A DNA stretch of 64,000 nucleotides from NCBI GenBank assembly GCA_030490835.1, contig CM059972.1, positions 13,741,764 through 13,805,763 on the forward strand. Reading direction: 5' to 3'. Below are positions 23,309 through 34,799 of the stretch, piece after piece. Numbering within the stretch: the stretch's first letter is position 1; every line of letters starts with the position of its first letter. This DNA comes from Annona cherimola (Eukaryota > Streptophyta > Magnoliopsida > Magnoliales > Annonaceae). The position numbers were made by a program, and so were the translations under genes. The notes under the pieces were generated by a model that was not told where the DNA came from, searched no databases, and saw nothing but the letters and a program-made list of their open reading frames with translations.

Positions 23309-24315
23309 GAGGGGTGCAACTCGGGTTCGCCTCAACCCTAACCTTATTTCTAAAACTTCAATCCTAATTCTAACTCTAACCTTATTTATAAATCTAAATC
23401 ATAACCTTATTTTTGAAATTCGGGCTTGGGTTGAGTTACGGGCTAAAATTTGAGTTGAAATTATTCTATATATTTGTTATCTATCTTATACTTATTCAAC
23501 TTTAAATCTATTATTAAAAAAATCAAAAATGATATTTTTCTATTTTCAAGTAAAAATTCAAGAGTGTTTAAGAATATAAAGAAGAAAAATCTCATTTATA
23601 TTAAGTAAACTAATAGTCATTTCTCAAAAAAAAAAAAGTAGACTAGTAGCCTGTTTTAAAAAATGAAAATGTATATTATTTTCCTATTATGCAATTTAAT
23701 ATTAATATCATAAACTATACATAAACATTAATTATCTAATTATAAGAAAAACCTTATAATGTCAATCATAATAAAAAATTATTCAACAATCATAGTATTA
23801 AGTCAAATAAATTACGACAAATTTATTTCAAGTAGAATGAACATCTAATACTAATATTATATTAAAACGACCAAATGATAAAATCCTACATAAGTAGTTA
23901 AGTTAAAGCACCAAATAAAACATCTCAAGTTCTAAAAATAGTTTTCATTTTTTTTGTTTTGGAACTACCACTAAACCGAACTCTTTTTTCCTAAAAGAAA
24001 ATATAAAAATATTATATTATATAATTGAACTTAAGGAGGAATAATGTTTATATATGGTATAAAATAAATATAATATATACGAGGGGAATGGAACTAGATT
24101 TATATGGAGTATAAAATAAATATAAAATACATGTGTTATATATATTCGGGTTCGGGTTCATCAAGTTCGGGTTTAGATCAACCTAGGTTCAACTTCTTTT
24201 CAATTTGATTCAGGTTGAACATGGAAATTCGGGCTCGGATTCTACAATGGACAATTTTAACATCGTTTCAATTCGGTTCGGTGGGCTGGGTTCGGGTTGA
24301 GCCCGGCCCAAGTTC
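23309..24315. mobile_element. hAT-like element, 3' end damaged
   Basis: Starts GAGGGGTGCAACTCGGGTTC like the 17179 element, with the same 'aaccctaacc' subterminal words on the left and 'ttcggtgggctgggttcggg' then 'gcccggcccaagtt' on the right. The final 'gcacccct' is missing, so the right terminal repeat has been lost or replaced. Non-coding. Confidence 0.6.
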
Positions 24316-24479
24316 TGTTGGGATCGGATTTTGAATGTTCGAGCCTGGGTGTGACACATTCAATGGGGTTGTGAAAATCAATGGGAGAGGGTGGCATGGC
24401 ATACCATGCCAACAGTTTTGTACGTACAAGGAAGGTTTTATCATTTTAGAGTGAGAGAGAAAGAAATATTTAAATGCAA

Positions 24480-25853
24480 TTATCTCAAAATAGGCTCCAT
24501 AGGATTATAAAATTATAATCTACTCTACAAATTATATTTAGAATATGTATTTTATTACCATATTAATTTTCATTCCTATTGGATATGTATATGGATTTCA
24601 CCTGAAAATAGTTCAAATTCAATGTAATAAAATAGTTTTATGTACATAACAACTTTAAAATTATTTTTTAAATATGTAAACCATTTTCTATAAAATTTAT
24701 ATATGGATAAATAATTGTATAAAATATTAATACATTTAAGTACATGTGATGCTCATTTTGGGCAGGCCAAATGTACGATACTGCACCAGAATGAGTCTCA
24801 TATATATATATATAATTTACCTATATATATAAATTATATAGGAAATAGTTTACATACTGAAAAATAATTTTAAAATTATTATTTATATCAAACTATTTTA
24901 TTACGTTGAATTTGTACAATTTTCAGATAGGCCCGTACACATATCCAATTTGGATGAACATTAGTATCACAATAGAATATATAATTTTAAATAATGAGTG
25001 GAGTATATTATAATTTTATGATCGTGTGGGGTCCATTTTAAAGTAACCGCACAGTAACTAATTGTGCAGTTAGTTACACCTAAATATTTCTATATAACTC
25101 ATCATGTGCAAACGGACTGCACCATAATTGCAGTGCAGTCCGTTGCATAATGGGTCACAGACATATTAAAATATAATAATACTTTATGTAATTATTTATC
25201 CATATCACAATCATATTTTAGACAGTTTAGATCTTAAAAATACTACCTTAAATTGATATTTAAGTTAAACTATTTTATTACATCGATTTTGTATAATTTT
25301 AAGATTGGGCATATACACATGCTAAATTTGGATAAAAATTGCTATGTTATTAAAATAAATAATTTTAAATAAAGTGGGTTATGTAAATGTTAATTTTAAT
25401 ACATGTGGGGCCTATTTTGGGCGGTTTGTACCATAATTTTGGTCTAGCCAGTTAGCACTTGAATATATATATAATATATCATGTGCAGACAGACTATACC
25501 ATAATTACAGTACAACCGCTGCAAAATGAGTCCTACACATATTAAAATGTAATAATAATTTATACAATCATTTATTCATATAAAAATCATACTTTAAATG
25601 GTTTAAATGTTGAAAATATTACTTTAAACTTAATATTTACATTAAATTATTTTATTATATTAATTTTGTACCATTATAAGATGAGACACATACACACATT
25701 GGATTTCTATGAAAATGGTATATTAATGAAGTGAATAATTCTAAATATAATATGCGGAATAGATTTTGTTATTTATGATGAAGTGAGCCCCACAGTGCAT
25801 GGACTACACCATCATTATAGTGCAATCCAATTGCACTTGATTATTTTCCATAT
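24480..25853. repeat. Cluster of degenerate MULE-like MITE copies
   Basis: At least four related units (about 24480..24800, 24838..25075, 25110..25470 and 25490..25853) with the interior of the 22160..22519 element: 'aaactattttattacgttg', 'ttggatgaa', and ends such as 'gtgcaatccaattgcac' and 'ctgcaccataattgcagtg'. The units abut or nearly abut. No gene in this stretch. Confidence 0.6.
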
Positions 25854-26369
25854 ATAAACAGGCACAAAAATTGACGGCCACAATATTCTTTGTTTTTTTC
25901 CGATGGAAACCACGATATTCATATTGAAGGCACCTTTTGCATCTAAAGCGTTTGTCTAACCGAAGAAAGATCACACGCGCATGATCAATAAAAAAAATGG
26001 ATGTCTTCAGAATATATATATATTCTAAAAATCACTTTCCTAGACTTTCAGCATGAGTAGAAAGGCTTGCACCTAACATACAGTGGAATAGAAAACGGTT
26101 CTTAATCATTTTCTATGCTGTTATTTTACCTCACGCAGAAGGGAGGACTGATGGTGTTACTTGCCTAATTGAAGTGTTTTTTCATAATTGAAAATATAAA
26201 CTGAATAATATCATACGTTAAAATGGAAAGGTCATGTGGAAAATTGAAAAGCCACATGGAATATTTAGGTGTAAACCATTAAATATTTCCCAAGACTGAA
26301 AGAGACTCAAAGTCCTGGAAGGACCACAAACGGAAAAAGAAGTTTAACAAACTGGGTAGCATCAAGTCA
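25854..26369. other. Intergenic AT-rich DNA, no gene seen
   Basis: No coding region, RNA gene or clear element edge recognised between the MITE cluster and the next foldback-like sequence. Confidence 0.3.
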
Positions 26370-26660
26370 CTAAACTTGATATTTTACGTGTATTTAATAT
26401 AGAAATTAAGTTTTACCATTTTTGAAGATGTATATATATTTTTCTTAGATTTTTAAATATATAGTTATTTTAGTAATTTCAATCATTAAAAATAGCGAAA
26501 ATATCTCAATATTTAAAAATCCAAAAAATACGTATATATCTCAAAAATGATAAAACTTGATTTGCATATTAAATACATTTAAATTAAAAAATTTATGTAA
26601 AAAATAAAAAAATAAATTTATTGGTGTGAACTTCGTAAAAACAGGATCATACCTCATATA
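26370..26660. mobile_element. Degenerate foldback element
   Basis: Shows the shared core in both orientations ('aaattaagttttaccattt' near 26400 and 'aaaatgataaaacttgatt' near 26545), with matching 'tttaaatat' arms between. Ends not clearly defined. Confidence 0.5.
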
Positions 26661-26767
26661 TTCGTCATCATTTACTCAACCTTTTAAATGATACATTTTG
26701 ATTTCGTAGACATATATGCATTGTTGCCAAATTAACACGCAACCGAAAAACCACTTGAGGCTAGTAT

Positions 26768-27035
26768 AGGTGGCAGGGGCATGGTCCCCTTAGACGCACA
26801 ATGAGGGTTCAAATGTTAAGAGCTGTGTGTCTTTTGGGAGCTTTGTCTACTGATTTGAGATGGAAGCTTTTGTGTCTTTGAAATTAATGGGAGGAGCATT
26901 TTATCTCCATATTGAAATTATAAGAATGTAACAGAGCTTGAGCTTTGTCTCCTAATTTTAGATGGGAGCTTTCTTGCCTCCCTAATTAGTGGGAGCATGT
27001 TATCTTCAAATTATAAGAATGTATTGTAATATAAA
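26768..27035 (+). mobile_element. SINE-like repeat
   Basis: 'ggtggcaggggcatggtccc' then, about 25 bases on, 'gagggttcaaatgtt' resemble the A and B boxes of a tRNA-derived SINE. The 3' part has two similar stretches of about 85 bp ('gggagctttgtctactgattt' and 'tgagctttgtctcctaatttt'), and it ends near 'ataagaatgtattg'. Related to 18226..18432. Confidence 0.4.
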
Positions 27036-27257
27036 TTAAGATAGATGTGAACATACGTCAATAAAGAAAATGGTGCAGCGGAAAAGCTTCTACGTGAACC
27101 TTAATTTCCATCCGGGGAAGTAAGATATACAACCAAGGGATGCGATACATGCGGGTGGAATCGCAGTGCGGGGCCCTCTTTCCAGCTGGTTCTGGTTCTG
27201 TGTCTACATTCTACAGCTGCCACGCAGCTGCATGCGGTTAAAAAAAAAAAAAAAAAT

Positions 27258-27265
27258 TATATATA
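27258..27265 (+). promoter_or_regulatory. Candidate original TATA box of the third GDSL gene
   Basis: TATATATA after an A run. Without the hAT element at 27331..28056 it would lie about 150 bp from the ATG, a normal plant distance; with it the distance is about 870 bp. Whether it is still used cannot be seen from sequence. Confidence 0.3.
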
Positions 27266-27330
27266 TGGACTCGTGCCTGTAAATGGAGGTCCCACAGAAG
27301 TTGGTGGCATAATACACACATGCATATATC

Positions 27331-28056
27331 TAGGGGTGGGAATTGGGGCGGGTCAACCCGGTATTGACGCGACCCGTTTTTGGCCAGATAAAACCAATAT
27401 ATTTTTGACCCGGTATAGGGATGGGTCAAAATTTTTTACCCGAATTCAAAAATAGGGTCAGGGTTGGTCGACCATGTCCCTACTCGAAGAGTCCGACCCG
27501 CCCCGCATATATAAATTTATTAAAAATTATAAGACTATTTTGAAATATTATTATGATTTTCTTTCAAATTTCTCACTTTTTTATAATCAACTCTATCAAC
27601 AATAGAAGAATCAATTTATTCAAAAAACAATATAAGAATCAATAAAAAAAAATTGTATGTATATAACCCTTATGTGTAATTGTATATTAACCTATTTTAA
27701 TAAATGCATACTATATTTTCAAATGTTTTGTTTTCTTAATTATGTGTTTTTTAATAATTAGTGAAATATTAAAACACATAATATTTAAATTTAGTATAGA
27801 TGTATATTTATGTTTGATAGATATATAAATTTTGAAAATTATCTTATTTGACCCGTATTTTTTACCCGACCCGCTATCCCAAAATCGATCCGATACCGAC
27901 CCGAATTTTGTCCCTAGACCTGGTAGAAAAAAGTAAGGGTCAAACCGACCTTGTTCCGACCCGGTATAAAAATAAGAGTCAAATAAGATTTTGAAAAGTA
28001 GAGTCAGGGTTGGGCAAATCCTGACCCGTCCCGACCCGCCCCGATTCCCACCCCTA
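27331..28056. mobile_element. hAT non-autonomous element in the 5' leader
   Basis: 726 bp, starting TAGGGGTGGGAATTGG and ending CCGATTCCCACCCCTA, with a perfect 8-bp TSD CATATATC (27323..27330 and 28057..28064). Subterminal regions are built of 'gacccg' words in both orientations, the middle is AT-rich, and there is no transposase. It ends 82 bp ahead of the start codon of the third GDSL gene. A shorter relative lies at 60745..61218. Confidence 0.9.
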
Positions 28057-28137
28057 CATATATCCCACATGCACGTCCTCATGTGTCTTGAAATCCTCTA
28101 AATTCGGTCGACACTAGTGCTACCATACTTGCTCAAC

Positions 28138-31100
28138 ATGCGCTTGCCCCTGGAGCTCATCCTCATCATTCTCGTCCTCTTTTACTCCCCTGCAGCAGCA
28201 GCAGCACTAGCACCCACGAATCTTCTCAACCAAACCGCCAAAGTGCCGGCGTTGATCACGTTCGGAGACTCGCTCACTGATACTGGCAACAACAACGTGC
28301 TGGCCACCATCGTCAAAAGCAATTTCCCACCATACGGCCGCGACTTCCATGGCCACAGACCTACTGGCAGATTCAGCAACGGAAAGCTAGCCATTGATCT
28401 TCTAGGTACCTACATCTACACACATATATATTCATAGGATATTTTCTTTAACATAAAAACAAAATTTCACTATATGCGACCACCTTTTGGAGCTAATTTT
28501 TCTTTTTCTTTTTTTTCTTTTTTTGAGAAATTTTTGGAGCTAAGTTTTAATTTCACTGCATTTGATACGAAATACTGCTAATTCTATATAAATTGTAGAT
28601 GTTACTATTTCATCTAAATTTTGATGGCTAGATTGAATCAAATTTCACCACTCCACTCAAAAGCTGACGTAATCCGAACTCTGTGAATTTCATTAAAAAC
28701 GATGAAGAATAATACATCTTCAAGAAATCGCCTGTTAGCCGAGAAAAGAATAATCCCTAGAAGGTATGCTATTATAAGTCTTTGGAGCACGAAACTACCA
28801 ACAATTCGATCTCTCTTCTTCTTCTTATTTCTCGGTTATCTATAATGCAGGTTCAGGCACACGTACATAGCCACAGTCGTTACACGTGCAAAGCGCCCCA
28901 TATGACGTACAACTCATCTCAACCATTCCCTATTAAACCCTATCAAAGGCAATCCAATATTTGTAGTTGAATAATTAATTGTTACATTTAATGGAAACAA
29001 ATATATGTTAATCAAACAAAATTAATTGCAGTGTATAATTTCATCCATATATGTGGGTATTTACTGTACGTTCATGCCATTTATGTATTAAAAGTCTTAC
29101 CCTCACCAGCCGTCACACCTCCGGGCCATGAACGCATGGTTCTGTTGTATACATGCAGGTGAGATCCTTGATAATTTTAATTTTTTTTTTTTTACAATTT
29201 TTGTCAATTCAACAACCTTTCTACAATAAAATTACAACAACGAACTCTTATTTAAAACTTAATTACTAAAGCCTCATGACGAAATATTTTTAGTCAGGAA
29301 TTTAGAAAAAAAAAAATTGCGGGCTAAAGCCTAAAGGCATAATTTACTTACCTTTACGAAAAAATGTAGGATTTCTGTGCTAAAAAATTAAGTTTTAGCA
29401 ACCAATCCAAATCCTTGTTAATTCCGAATTTTCGTACAGTAGAAGAAAACATAACCAAATGCGTTAATTAACTCAACAGTCCAGCACAGCTGAGAGATTA
29501 TAGATGCAATCTTCCTTTAGGACGTGTTCAAAAGCATCCAATATAATTGGATTTGTACGATAAGATTAGACAAAGAGAGATTATTGTGTATTAAAAAATA
29601 AGATATTATATGAGAAACGAAAAATTAGTATTGAAAATGGAAAAACAAAAATTGCTATATATCAGGAAATAAGAAATCACAAGGGGAATAAGAAAATTTA
29701 TACTAAAATGCGAAATATAATCCGAATTTCATTACATCTCATCCCATTGGATGGTCCTAACAAGGACTTAGCTGCCCGTGTTTCATATGACTGACAGCTG
29801 ATTATGTATGATTTTCGTTTCTGGTAGAACGAGTGTAAGGTAAGCCAAATGCACGTGGGTCCACTTAATTGGGGTATTTATTAATAATCTTGCTCCCCCG
29901 TATGATTCTGTTGTTGAGAAAAAATAAATGCAATACAACTGCAAGGAATTGATTAAATACTGTGGTTGGATCATCAACTGCACATGAGAAAAGCTTTGAA
30001 TGGACAGTACAACAAAAGATTATAAATGCAACCACCACTACAGTAAAATTTACATTTTCTTTTTTCTGGTAGAAAATTTTTTGGCGCAGTCGAATCTTCA
30101 CATTTAATCTTGTAGAACAAAAATCTCTATTTTTGTTGTTATTTCGTTATGCATATTTCATTGCAACAAAAATTGCAACAACTTCATTGCCGAAAGAGAA
30201 TTGCGATGCAATAACGATAACAGCATTTATTTTCATCCTTGTCACTAAATAAGAAAATAAATTTCTTGCAATGCATCTTTTTGTAGGCAGATTTAGCATT
30301 GGCTAAATCTAGCATCAAATGTTTGCCAGTTATTTTATCAAAAAATAACCAGTTATTATTTTAACTGTTAAAAGTTTTACTATTAGTTGTGGTCAAATGT
30401 AAATGACTGCATGAAGTATTAATTGTTCTTGCACAAAAATATAAAAAGTGATTACATTTGAGTAAGTGTCACATTCATAACGTAATTATGTATTTCTTGC
30501 CAAATATGCATATAATTAAATGCACGCAGCCAACACTATATTATATAGAACTAAGATTTTAGCTACTTAAACAAACAATTTTTGTGTTGGGAATTACTTG
30601 GTAGTTAACTTGTCATCGATCACCATGCGTTTGGGGGGCATTGAATTTTGGTTCCAATTTAACGTTTAGCAGCAGTTGCCGCTCCAAATGTATATATTGT
30701 CGGCCCTTTTATTTCTTCTCCTCCAACATTTGGCATTAAAGAAAACTCCCGGACGTCTTTTTTCAGCCAAAAATGTTCAACGCATTTATTGCACATCGGA
30801 CCATCCGAGCTCAATTGTGAGCTCAGATGCGGTGGAAAAAAAAAATGTCAGCCACATCGGAACCGTTGAAAATGGTACGGGCCACATCCGAGCTCAGCTG
30901 TGAGAGAATACACAGCACGAGAAATTCAAAATGACAGCTATTGAAATGACAACTTTACACATTCTCCTCTGAGCTTTGAAAAGTTTTACATGTGTAGAAA
31001 AGTTTTTTTAAATGCCAAACAGATAACTAAAAAAAATGGCAAATGCAGTTTGATCAGTCTACAGAAATTCTAGGGAAATAATCGAACACTGCATTAAGGA

Positions 31101-33087
31101 TCCATCACAACATTCCTTTAGCCGCCGTGTCGGAAATTCACAGTAAGAAAAAGTTAAATTGATCTTTCTAGAAGCTCATCAAAGTTTGGAGTGTAATGAA
31201 GTTCTTCAAAATTGATGAACTATCATCAGTTTAGACTTTGACATGGATTTCATTCAGGTCTACTGAAGGTTATTAAAATTTGTTACAAGTCGATTGAATT
31301 TTTTATGGTCTTTCATGGACTGGAAGTCTTCGAAGTCCATTAAATTGACTGATATTCACTGAATCTATCACAAGCTTGAATTGCTTGGTAGAATGTGCTG
31401 ATCATTCCTAAGTTGGTCTAAAACATGCAGCTTCAGAGTTGGGATTAAAGGAGCTTTTGCCAGCATATATGGACCCAGAAGTCACCACCCAAGACCTACT
31501 CACTGGAGTAAGCTTTGGCTCTGCTGGGACTGGATACGATGATCTCACTGCTCAGACGGTGGTATATATATCTACCGTACTGCTTCCTCCTAATCTTTTT
31601 AAGCACATTCTCCAAATGTATGATAGATTGCTGCTTGTGATTACAGTCAGTTCTCACGATGAATGATCAGCTGGAGATGTTCAAGGAGTATATAGAGAAG
31701 CTGAAAGCAGCAGCAGGAGAAGAGAGAGCAGCAGTCATCCTTTCCCAAAGCTTATACATCGTATGCGCTGGGAATAATGATTTGTTGATCACATACTTCG
31801 ACACTCATCTAAGAAAAGACCACTACGACATCCCTTCCTACGTAGATTTCCTTGTCCAGAGGGCTTCTGAATTCATACAGGTATGTGCAAACACTCCTCA
31901 CTATTCAAGATTCAAAACAGAAGAGAACTAGGACCTAGTAGCTTTTGGATTGATAAACGTCCACAGGAGTTATACAAATTGGGAGCAAGAAAGATAGCTG
32001 CGGCGTGTGTTCCCCCATTAGGATGTGTGCCAGCACAAAGGACTCTTCTAGGTGGGGATCAAAGAGAATGTGCAGCTTCTAACAACGAGGCGTCGATGCT
32101 GTTTAATTCCCAGCTGTCCGCAGAGCTGAAGGTGCTGAGCTCCAAACTTCCAGACTTTAGGACAGTCTGCATTGACCTCTACACTACTGTAAATAAGATC
32201 ATCCACGACCCCTCTCGTTATGGTAATTCCAAGTCCTGAATATGCTAATTCTAATCCAATGAATTTGAGATACTGACTGTTCATTAGGGGTGTGTTTGGT
32301 TACACATAAAACATGTCAATGAAAACTTTTCAATCAAAAACTTTTCACTTCTCATAACTACCTTATTTTTTAATTATTTTTTCACATTTTCCTATATAAA
32401 CAACCCTATTTTTTAATGATTTTCACACAAATACTCATACAACTACCCTATCTATTTTAACTTTATTCTCTTTACACCTCCTTATTACCCCTATCATATC
32501 ACATCATTTTCTATCAACTTGACAACTTCTACTCTGAAAAGTTTTCATCAAAAAGTTTTACCACCAACCAAACACACCCTAGATTGGTGAATTTTGGAAT
32601 CCATGGGGAGATGGAAGAAGCAATAACCATCGTTTTCAGACTCTCATCAAACCCACTTAACAAGAGCTTGAAGGGAGTCACTGCAGCTCAACCAGGGAGT
32701 TTAGAATTCACTCCGAACAAGTTGAGACGATCAGTCTAGTTCCCTGTCATTGAAACATGAGAATATGAAATAGAGAAAAATGCAGGGTATTTGTTAGATT
32801 CGAAGAGGAAAACTCTTCAACGAAAATGAGAATCTTTGACCCATGAAAAACACAAGTATATTGACTGAATTTATCTGTGGAATGGATGGGCAGGATTGGA
32901 GGATGTGGACAGAGGCTGCTGTGGAACCGGAAAAGTGGAGATTGCAGAGCTATGCAATGAGTTTAGTCCTAACACATGCGAAGATGCCTCAAAGTATGCA
33001 TTCTGGGATGGCGTGCATCCCACGCAGAGATTGTATGAGATTGTTGTTCCTGAATTGATCTCAACATACCTCTCTCCCATTCTCTGA
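28138..33087 (+). CDS. GDSL esterase/lipase (complete, 5 exons, 360 residues)
   Basis: Secreted GDSL/SGNH ester hydrolase, tandem paralogue of the gene at 7364..22952. Exons: 28138..28405, 31431..31561, 31647..31880, 31967..32222, 32894..33087; the total of 1083 nt is open throughout. The ATG at 28138 is the first in frame after an upstream stop at 28099. Signal peptide about residues 1 to 25 ([19 protein letters not shown]). Block [17 protein letters not shown] with Ser45; block [14 protein letters not shown] with Gly122; block [14 protein letters not shown] with Asn177; block V FWDGVHPT with Asp335 and His338. The usual VGLPPLGC stretch reads AACVPPLGC here, a mild family variant. Introns are 3,025, 85, 86 and 671 bp. 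Intron 4 carries an intact Tourist-like MITE, and a hAT element sits in the 5' leader. Catalytic residues are all present, so an active enzyme is likely; its substrate is not predictable from sequence. Confidence 0.9.
28406..31430. other. Intron 1 of the third GDSL gene
   Basis: 3,025 bp of AT-rich DNA with no other gene recognised. It is more than seven times longer than the matching intron of the paralogue (403 bp). I see no clear element boundaries, although its size and scattered T/A runs suggest old insertions. Confidence 0.5.
32288..32579 (-). mobile_element. Tourist-like MITE, intact, in intron 4
   Basis: 292 bp with ends GGGTGTGTTTGGTT and AACCAAACACACCC and a 3-bp TSD TAG (32285..32287 and 32580..32582). 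Opposite orientation to the copies at 15500 and 61844. Confidence 0.85.
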
Positions 33088-33120
33088 GAAACCAAGGCTG
33101 CCTTGGCCGTGTCTTTTAAC

Positions 33121-33142
33121 AAATAATAATAATAATAATAAT
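33121..33142. repeat. (AAT)n microsatellite
   Basis: About seven AAT units some 35 bp after the stop codon of the third GDSL gene, in its probable 3' untranslated region. It also offers AATAAT as a weak poly(A) signal. Confidence 0.8.
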
Positions 33143-33144
33143 AC

Positions 33145-34799
33145 AGCCTTGGCTGTAGTTGCTGTTACTCTTTTCAATTTTGCTCAAGTAATAATTAGTC
33201 CCCCTGTTTGGGGATAAATATTCTAAGAAAATATTCATTCAAGGAGAAGGAGATACCTGAAATTGATACACAATACCATGCATGTATCTGTTCCTCACTT
33301 GATATTTGTAATTGGTTTTTCTTCCAATGAGAAGATTTTAGCATCAAATGGCCATATCTGATTGACGCATAAAACTGTTTGATTGTTGTGCATTACATCC
33401 AGCTACTTAACTTGATCGTTAAGAGTAATGGAAAAAATTAGTTGTATTGAAGAGAATTATCTTATTAATGAGATGTCGTTTTCGTTTTCTCCGGTATCTT
33501 TGCCTTGTGGACTATAGATTTTTTTGACACATTCAATATTTGTCTAGAAAAGTGGTGCTGATTGCTGCCTTCGTTTGCACTGGAGATCATAGCTCCATTC
33601 ATAACACGTTGGCATTCTCAAAGATATGGTTCGCAAATGGAAGGCTAATAGCAGGTTTTTTTTTTTAATGAAAAAAAAAAAGGGAAAACTTTCCAACAAA
33701 CAATGCAACAAACCGGCACAAGCATTTCTTTGATTGTTCGAATTGGCTGCTTGGAGCTAGTCCAGAAAGATTGCTCACAGACAGACACCTAGGATTTAAT
33801 CTGTATGGCCTATCCAGGATTCTGAAATTGCTACATATCTTTTCCCATACCGCTTGTATGGCAAAAAAGATAGTTATCCTCTGTGATAATTATATATATA
33901 TATATAAACTCTATTATCCTCCATTGTGCATACACTTCTGACATAATTGTAGTTACATAAACACAAACTCTTAGAAGATTCAAATATTTTTCAAATCTCT
34001 CAGCCAATTTTTGCAAATGAAAACCTTTTCAATTTAAGTTTACATTAATGACTGGAAGGGGAATTCTTGACCTTGCAATATTTTTTAGACAGTTTTATAA
34101 TTTCCAACTTTAGAATTAAGGAATGTGAATTTCAATTTTGAATTGTTACAGGATTTTCACCTATAATATATGTTTGACAAATGTGAAGTTATAATCCCAC
34201 GAGCCGATATATTAACCACTTAATTATTCAAAAGTGCAACTACCCATGGAGTCACTGATGATCATCATGGCAACTGAGGACAGCTGAGACTCACAGGGAA
34301 ACAAATTCTTAGCTAACACCATCTAACTCAGTAACAGTTAAATCGCTATGTACACTAAATCCTATCGAAAAGTTTATTATTCTAATCCAGTATCAACCAC
34401 CATAAAAATGAAGTGCCAGCACAAGAAAAAGGGGAAATAAAACAGACCTAAATTTTGGATGGGCTTTGATAAAAGACTGGAGAAAATTCCAGCGCTACAA
34501 AAGAAATGAATTCATAATGGACAATCGAACATTGGACAAGCATAGAGATATAACATGTGCACCTATGAAAAATGCAGAAGATGCACTCAATAAGCAGCAA
34601 AATCTAACTAATAATATTCCTGACAATAAATAACAACATAAAACTACCTCAAATGACTGCTTGAGCCTTGAACTGCAATCTATTTCTCTCATAACAGCTA
34701 GTGCAGATTCTCTCTGGCCGTTCTTGTCTATCTTTCAGGATCTTTCTTTTTTCTATCTAAATCTACAATGATTCAGTAATGAAACTGAGTTGAGTCAAA
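33145..34799. other. Intergenic region between convergent genes
   Basis: About 1.7 kb between the + strand GDSL gene and the - strand transporter gene; it should hold both 3' ends. At 33656..33690 a T run and an A run lie close together and may be a retroposon tail. On the - strand AATAAA occurs at 34373..34378, about 420 bp after the transporter stop. No further gene seen. Confidence 0.4.

Noticed and set aside
28117..28137. Upstream start of the third GDSL gene
   Set aside because: It rests on a GTG codon. The ATG at 28138 directly precedes a good signal peptide.
31883..32239. Continuous open frame across an intron of the third GDSL gene
   Set aside because: The 86-bp intron happens to join an open frame to exon 4, but the conserved exon borders (31880 and 31967) match the paralogues exactly.
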